A DNA stretch of 64,000 nucleotides from Siphonodentalium dalli (taxonomy: Eukaryota; Mollusca; Scaphopoda; Gadilida; Siphonodentaliidae). Below the pieces are notes generated by a model that saw only the letters and a list, made by a program, of their open reading frames with translations, did no database searches and was not told the DNA's origin. Both the position numbers and the translations under genes were made by a program. Within the stretch, counting starts at the first letter, position 1, and each line of letters opens with the position of its first letter. Location: contig CP136069.1 of assembly GCA_032622095.1 (NCBI GenBank), forward strand, positions 50,144,760-50,208,759, read 5' to 3'. Shown here in pieces: positions 58,201 to 64,000 of the stretch.

Positions 58201-58420
58201 TTGCTCACCAATTAGCCCGTTTGGATTTGGCGCCAAAAATAGGTAATTTTCTTGTACATGCCGTAGATCGGTAACGATTGGGAATTAAAAACATGCCAGC
58301 GAAAAAATTCAGTCCGCACCACTCTCCCCATTCGGAATATGCAACAAAAATATTATACCTCTGGACTTGTTTTTTTTTTTTTTTTTGCTAAATCTGCCGT
58401 TTACATCCGCCACCGGTCAG

Positions 58421-58500
58421 CCTGGTCTCACCACCCTGGGCCTGGTTTCACCACCCCGACCTGGTATCATTACCCAGCATGGTTTCGTCGCCTCCCCGGT
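58421..58500 (+). repeat. ~20-bp minisatellite, four degenerate units
   Basis: CCTGGTCTCACCACCCTGGG, CCTGGTTTCACCACCCCGA, CCTGGTATCATTACCCAG and CATGGTTTCGTCGCC follow one another. Confidence 0.8.
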
Positions 58501-58544
58501 TATGCTTCATTCTCTCCCATGCTCCTTCATTAGCCAAATTATTT

Positions 58545-59202
58545 AATTTTCGATGGTCTGTAACTTGGACATTTCTCAACCGATTTACAAAATTCTTTCA
58601 GGAGGATCATTAGTACACCCTATAGATACACGACAGTAAAAATAGTTGAAATCATCGAGAAAAAAAATTGCGAAAATTTTGCCCCCACCCAAAACCCAAA
58701 AATATAAGTCCGTCCCTGTTCAAAACTTGTTTTCGTAGCAAGTTGATAACGGGTAACTACATAAAATCTCTCAAATATGGATACCGTGCATGTTATAGGC
58801 GGTTACATGATATGAAATAAATCGAATTTTGCGAATCATGGGCGACAACTCTGTAGAAAAAGCGCGGACATAAATTATAATGTATGGATTCAATAGGGAA
58901 TCCTGAGTTCTACATATGGTCCAAATTTTGAGTCTCTGCTGCTCATACTTTTCGAGATACAGCAACCCCATTTTTTCACAAAAAGGGAGATAACTCTGTA
59001 AACCAATCGTGGACAACATCCTATATACTCTTATTAGTTAGAACTAGTATAGGTCTATATGCATACGAAATTTCAGCTCCCTATCTCTTGTACTTCCGGA
59101 GATATAAGAGTTGAAAAATTGCTTAGAATAATAATAATAGAGGAGAAAAATAATAAATTGAATAACAATATACTTCCATATTAAAATATGGAAGTATAAT
59201 AA
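58545..59202 (+). repeat. 658-bp direct duplication, copy A
   Basis: From AATTTTCGATGGTCTGTAAC to ATGGAAGTATAATAA it matches 59928-60585 with only a few visible differences. It ends in a small hairpin (ATACTTCCATATTAAAATAT and its inverse). It includes AAAGGGAGATAACTCTGTAA. Offset between copies is 1383 bp. Confidence 0.95.
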
Positions 59203-59927
59203 GGGATTCGCACGGAATTGATTGGTATGTCGATAGTATGGTTTATTGACATTTCTGTGTTCAGTTGGAACGTTCTGGTGTGACCCCCACCCTTGCCTCG
59301 GAATTAGGTGATGCGTGTAGAAAAGTCGCCATATCTCGGCCAATCTTCGAGATATCGAGCTAATTTTTGCGTCATTGTGTTCGCATTTGATGCCCCTTTA
59401 ATATTTAGTAGGGTTCTAGTAAGATATTGTGGCGATATTCTACTATATAGACCTATATTAATGCTGTTCAGTACATACATTTCGATTATATCTGGCTTCC
59501 ATCGACATAATAAGGCAAGTCGGTAATCGTTTAAAAGTATTATAAATTCCCCACCGAATGACACTAAACAATTGACGATTGGTTGAAGGAATTTGAATTC
59601 ATAGTGCATCTTCTGTAAACTTGAAAAAAATGAAGGGGCCACAATTTCTACATTTTTCAACCGATTCACAAAATTCACTCATAATTTCACTCGGTACATC
59701 TTATAGATACTTCACAACAATTTTGGTTCAAATCGGAGACCAAACAAATATGACAATTTTTGCCCCCTCCCTAATATGGACCAATGTTATTGGATCTTCG
59801 TCAAAATTGCACCATTTCGTCTTCTTTCTATGGATAACACGCTCACATAGACCAAATCCAGTTCGCGTGCGTCGTCTAGGAGGAGTTTTGACCACAAGCA
59901 CTTTCTCCTCAATCGATGTATGAATAC
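59203..59927. other. Spacer between the duplicated copies
   Basis: 725 bp with no supported gene. Part of it (59630-59780) resembles the start of the duplicated unit: CTACATTTTTCAACCGATTC and TCATAATTTCACTCGGTACA parallel CATTTCTCAACCGATTTACA and the following line. So it may be a third, diverged relative. Confidence 0.5.
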
Positions 59928-60585
59928 AATTTTCGATGGTCTGTAACTTGGACATTTCTCAACCGATTTACAAAATTCTTTCAGGAGGATCATTAGTACA
60001 CCCTATAGATACACGACAGTAAAAATAGTTTAAATCATCGAAAAAAAAAATTGCGAAAATTTTGCCCCCACCCAAAACCCAAAAATATAAGTCCGTCCCT
60101 GTTCAAAACTTGTTTTCGTAGCAAGTTGATAACGGGTAACTACATAAAATCTCTCAAATATGGATACCGTGCATGTTATAGGCGGTTACATGATATGAAA
60201 TAAATCGAATTTTGCGAATCATGGGCGACAACTCTGTAGAAAAAGCGCGGACATAAATTATAATGTATGGATTCAATAGGGAATCCTGAGTTCTACATAT
60301 GGTCCAAATTTTGAGTCTCTGCTGCTCATACTTTTCGAGATACAGCAACCCCATTTTTTCACAAAAAGGGAGATAACTCTGTAAACCAATCGTGGACAAC
60401 ATCCTATATACTCTTATTAGTTAGAAATAGTATAGGTCTATATGCATACGAAATTTCAGCTCCCTATCTCTTGTACTTCCGGAGATATAAGAGTTGAAAA
60501 ATTGCTTAGAATAATAATAATAGAGGAGAAAAATAATAAATTGAATAACAATATACTTCCATATTAAAATATGGAAGTATAATAA
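59928..60585 (+). repeat. 658-bp direct duplication, copy B
   Basis: Near-identical to 58545-59202. Visible differences include GTTTAAATC for GTTGAAATC and AGAAATAGTA for AGAACTAGTA. The minus-strand 82-codon ORF is identical in both copies but has no known motif; this reflects duplication, not conservation. Confidence 0.95.
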
Positions 60586-61434
60586 AACTGATGTAAACAC
60601 GGTATAAGTGAGAATAAGACGCGTATTTAGACGTGGAACTTGACAATATTTCTTCGCTTCGTTCGCAGAACCGACGCTATAAATATCTCTGCTCAAGGCG
60701 ATCAAGATTACCGAGATGCAGCTATCTGATTTGAACATTGGTTTCACGGAGCATTGGCTAATTTGATTCTATTTGTTGTTATATATATTGATCACCTCAT
60801 TTATTATTCCTTTCCATCAAAATAAAATAAAACAAGCCGAAGATCATGTTTGAAATGTTTTAAGCATGACATTGGCGATAAGTTGTTATCAGAGTACGTT
60901 ATACTTGTGATAGTTACGTTACACACACGGTGTTCCCCTATCGTATTGCGATAATGGCACCTTCTATAGGTGGCGCCATAATCGTGAGCAAACTTCCTTA
61001 ATTTGCAGCAGGTATCCACAATTGCGTAATTTAATTTGGAAAGTTCCCCAATTAATAGCGTAAATAGAGCGACTGTATTTGACAGAGAAGGCATCTGTTA
61101 TTGATTATCATGTTGCTAAACATTAAAAAACGACAAATGCACATGCCCGTTCAATCTATTTTCCCCATGTTACACAACATCCGCAAATACCAAATAACGC
61201 TAACCTACTGCAAATGTTTTACATGACAACAGTTAATATATTTGGGCTGAATTCATCTGATGTGGTATGATTCCTCGAAATAAACAACAAAACCATCGTT
61301 TCTTGGAAATGTAGTTTGGGCTAACATTTGCACAAATCCTCCACCTCTTTTTTTCCGACACACACATCAGTTGGAAATCCACTATTAAATAAACACCCAA
61401 ATTGGGTGAAATAAGTTATTACTTTCAATATTTA
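60586..61434. other. Unassigned stretch
   Basis: No gene or repeat recognised. The minus-strand ORF at 60804-61094 has no motif support. Confidence 0.4.
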
Positions 61435-61572
61435 CCATACTGGGGATGGCAGGAAGACAGTCTTGCCAGATTATGCCATCCCCCACAATATACGACAGAA
61501 TTATCCATAATTTTCATCATTATTATGTAATATGTATGTGTATTGGAAATAAAATATCCTATCCTATCCTAT
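61435..61572 (+). repeat. LINE 3' end with (ATCCT)n tail
   Basis: GGATGGCAGGAAGACAGTC, then GTATTGGAAATAAAATATCC and a tail of ATCCT units. The GGAAGAC...CCATC part resembles the 3' end of the LINE at 21957 read on its minus strand. It is a severely 5'-truncated LINE. Confidence 0.65.
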
Positions 61573-61769
61573 CTACAACTAATGGTGTATCAGACATGAA
61601 ATTTCCAACTGTTTAAAATTATGATCAAAGTAGGGGGTCAAAACCCCACCTCCTATACACTTCCGCCTCATTGCTCCCACCCAGGCAGCTTAGAAATCAA
61701 TAGAAATCTATATATTATTATACCAGTATCAAACAGCATACATACAGGTAGGGTGGGTGGTTGAGAGTT

Positions 61770-62116
61770 AAATCTCTTATCTGTGCCCCTATTTGAACAA
61801 ATGTGAATCCCCATCTATGAGATCCATTCATCTAGAAATTTCAAACGGTAGATTTTAAGAGTTGAAGAAAACTGATTTTCCTCAAAAGTTGCCTAAAAAG
61901 GACCTCCATACCAAAAGCTAAATAGGCCTAATGATTTTTGAAGAATTACTATGGAGGGAAAGAGTTATGGCCCTGGCTTCTCACCTATATGACCTGATGA
62001 ACTCATTTGAACAAATCTGAATGTTAGTCACCTAGGGGACATCCACACCAAAATATATAAACCCATTCGGTCTTTAATATGTATGTGGAGAAGAACAAAA
62101 TTGATGGACGGAGGGA
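61770..62116 (+). repeat. ~150-bp CCCTATTTGAACAAAT repeats, first block
   Basis: CCCCTATTTGAACAAATGTG, CATTTGAACAAATCTGAATG, GAGTTATGGCCCTGGCTTCT and CACACCAAAATATATAAACC parallel the repeat at 63560-64000. Confidence 0.7.
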
Positions 62117-63106
62117 GACATCCCAACAGAGGGATGGATGGGAGGACATACTGACAGACAAATTCAATCCAATATACCCCCTCGAGTTTTCTTTGCAAAT
62201 CAGGGTATAATGACTACAACTGGATAGGTGGTGGTTAGGAATATAATATTAGAACAGCCGAGCCTGAATATAGTGTCTGACTTTTGCAGAATGAGGTCCC
62301 TAAAGGGTGAATTTAGTGCTGCAATCCTGCAAGGTGGGCTAGCATCACCAAATTCACCCTCTGGGGACCTCATTCTGCTTAGGCCTCAACTGCTATGGGA
62401 GACATAGGAACAGATTGAAGTTCTCCAGTTAATTGGTGATGTGCACCCATTGGGCACTTCAATTATCCATTTTTATCTTCAGCAAATTAGGGGATATAGA
62501 AACTGAACAGAAGGGAAAAATTAAGTAGAAATGTCAATTTAAGACCCTGTATACTTCCCTGAAGATGAGGCCTAAAGCAGAATGAGGTCCCTGGAGAGTG
62601 TATTTGGTGAGACATCCCAACAGAGGGATGGATGGGAGGACAGACTGACAGAGAGACAGACAAATTCAATCCAATATACCGCCCAAGTTTTCTTTGCAAA
62701 TCAGGGTATAATGAGTTCAACTGGATAGGTGGTGGTTAAGAATATAATAGTGGAACAGCCAAGCCTGAATATAGTGTCTGACTTTTGCAGAATGAGGTCC
62801 CTAAAGGGTGAATTTAGTGACACAATCCTGCAATATGGGCTAGCATCACCAAATTCACCCTCTGGGGACCTCATTCTGCTTAGGCATCAACTGCTATGGA
62901 GACAGGAACAGATTGAAGTTCTCCAGTTAATTGGTGATGTGCACCCATTGGGCACCTCAATTATCAATTTATATTCGGCAAATTAGGGGATATAGAAACC
63001 GAACAGAAGGGAAAAAGTAAGTAGAAATGTCAATTTAAGACCCTGTATACTTCCCTGAAGATGAGGCCTAAAGCAGAATGAGGTCCCTGGAGAGTGTATT
63101 TGGTGA
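62117..63106 (+). repeat. 494-bp tandem duplication
   Basis: Unit 62117-62610 (from GACATCCCAACAGAGGGATG to GTGTATTTGGTGA) is repeated at 62611-63106 with small differences (an extra GAGAGACA, CAAGGTGGGC versus CAATATGGGC). The junction lies inside the right hairpin of the element below. Confidence 0.93.
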
Positions 63107-63177
63107 TGCTAGCCCACTGTGCAGAGTAGCATCACTAATTCACCCTCTGGGGACCTCATTCTGCAAATGTCAGACAC
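62273..63177. mobile_element. Hairpin-ended element, copy 3, rearranged by the tandem duplication
   Basis: A left hairpin at 62286-62378 and again at 62788-62879 has arms GCAGAATGAGGTCCC and GGGGACCTCATTCTGC. The right hairpin is complete at 63072-63164 and cut at 62577-62610. Outer ends read TGTCTGACTTTT and AAATGTCAGACA. The inner part shows CTTAGGC(C)TCAACTGC and GATGAGGCCTAAA. Stripped of the duplication, the element would be about 410 bp. The block GGGGATATAGAAACTGAACA matches, inverted, the copy at 35630 near 36935. Confidence 0.82.
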
Positions 63178-63389
63178 ACAGCATTTTGTTTTGATTTGAT
63201 TTTAATGACACACATGGGGCATGAATGCTAAGCATATGTTTACACCTGTCAGCCAGATAACATCTGAATTTATGACTGTGTTATTAACTCTCTCTGTCTG
63301 GAGCTAATACCATACTCTATGGATGTTACAATGGTGTTAGTTTTTCTAATTTATTTTGTTCTTGACTACAGTGGGTGCAGGGGCAGCGC

Positions 63390-63570
63390 AGATTGGGGGG
63401 GTGTAGGGGGACAGGGGTGTGGAGGGGAAGGGGTGGAATGGGGTGTTTTGTGTCTAAAAAAAATAAAATCAAGGGTTAAAATGAAAAAAAAAAAAAAAAA
63501 AATCATTTTGAATTTTGATTTTTTTTTTAATTGAGCAAGGATTTAAATTTTAAAATATTTTTTTTTTTTT
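63390..63570. repeat. G-rich then poly-A/poly-T low-complexity stretch
   Basis: G-rich sequence at 63394-63446 is followed by an A run (63484-63502) and T runs (63518-63527, 63559-63571). The 71-codon ORF here is low complexity and is not supported. Confidence 0.8.
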
Positions 63571-63571
63571 C

Positions 63572-64000
63572 AAGAGTTATGTTCCTGACTCGGCCCCTAT
63601 TTGACACAGTGACCCCATTTGAACAAATCTTAACCCCAGTCACCCAAGGACCACCATACAAAATATTAGCTAAATTGGCCCAATGATTCTTGAGAAGTAG
63701 TTCTAATAATTACTAGGAGGAATAGAGTTATGTCCCTGGCTGTGCCCCTATTTGACCCAGTGACCCCATTTGAACACATCTGACCCCCAGTCACCCAAGG
63801 ACCTTCCATACCAAATATAAGCTAAATAGGCCTGATGGTTCTTAAAAAGAAGTTGTTTTACTATAGTGGGAAAGAGTTATGGCCCTGGCTTCTCAACTAT
63901 TTGACTCGGTGACTTTATTTTAACAAATCTGAGTCTGAGTCACCCAGGGAACATCCATACCAAATATGAACCCATTTGGCCTTATGCTACTGGAGAAGAA
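63572..64000 (+). repeat. ~150-bp CCCTATTTGACCCAGTGACC tandem repeat, runs off the window
   Basis: Three units show GAGTTATGTCCCTGGC, CCCCTATTTGACCCAGTGAC, ACAAATCTGA, CAGTCACCCAAGGACC and CCATACCAAATATAAGCT. It belongs to the same family as 61770-62116, so the hairpin element and its duplication sit between two blocks of it. Confidence 0.88.

Noticed and set aside
58771-60402. 82-codon minus-strand ORF identical at 58771-59019 and 60154-60402
   Set aside because: Identity follows from the recent DNA duplication; there is no motif, and the surrounding noncoding sequence is equally identical.
1-64000. tRNA, rRNA or snRNA genes
   Set aside because: I looked for cloverleaf A/B-box patterns and familiar rRNA or snRNA segments and recognised none; a covariance-model scan would be decisive.

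Overview
This window looks like a repeat-rich, gene-poor stretch of an animal nuclear genome. The evidence is eukaryotic: four decayed non-LTR retrotransposons (LINEs), Helitron rolling-circle transposons, small inverted-repeat transposons (MITEs), foldback elements, a large satellite array, and no dense coding. A lophotrochozoan, possibly a mollusc, is my best guess. It rests on the style of the repeats (for example the recurring motif GGGACATAACTC, Helitrons with internal tandem repeats, and a LINE with an N-terminal 2A-like peptide) and is an inference, not a proof. I see no host gene that I can name; one possible exon pair lies near 40.9-41.4 kb.

Layout. 1-10729 is an AT-rich satellite (monomer about 245 bp) with a higher-order period of about 1.7 kb. 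It stops 68 bp before a Helitron 3' terminus, and a second complete Helitron (10798-11249) follows head-to-tail. 12143-16605 holds a hAT-like element, a broken L1/Tx1-type LINE on the minus strand (13450-16500) and, inside that LINE, a Helitron 5' piece that replaces part of the reverse transcriptase. 17003-21226 is a head-to-tail array of five nonautonomous Helitrons bounded by one A/T target. 21253-24462 is an element with inverted arms of about 470 bp that contains a truncated LINE. 24.5-31.4 kb carries dispersed repeats, a GGTATACC-rich tract and two TTAA-flanked MITEs.

31587-35086 is the most complete gene-like object: a Jockey/CR1-type LINE ORF with a 2A-like motif, a damaged endonuclease, an almost intact reverse transcriptase and one frameshift. 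It abuts a 1.5-kb element ended by hairpins (35630-37134). 38961-39510 is a hAT-like MITE. 42650-43972 is a 5'-truncated LINE of the same broad class. 44.5-50.4 kb is MITEs, poly-G associated repeats, tandem repeats of about 165 bp and another Helitron 3' end. 50589-53853 holds a palindromic MITE, a third TTAA-type MITE and a 1.6-kb TIR element with a 146-bp palindrome. 54-61 kb contains several degenerate tandem repeats and a near-identical 658-bp direct duplication. 61.4-64 kb has a LINE tail, repeats of about 150 bp and a second hairpin-ended element disrupted by a 494-bp tandem duplication.

The parts do not form a pathway. They form layered insertions: Helitrons in LINEs, LINEs in foldback elements, and a shared palindromic module inside three different TTAA MITEs. 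All similarities were judged by eye, without alignment or database search.
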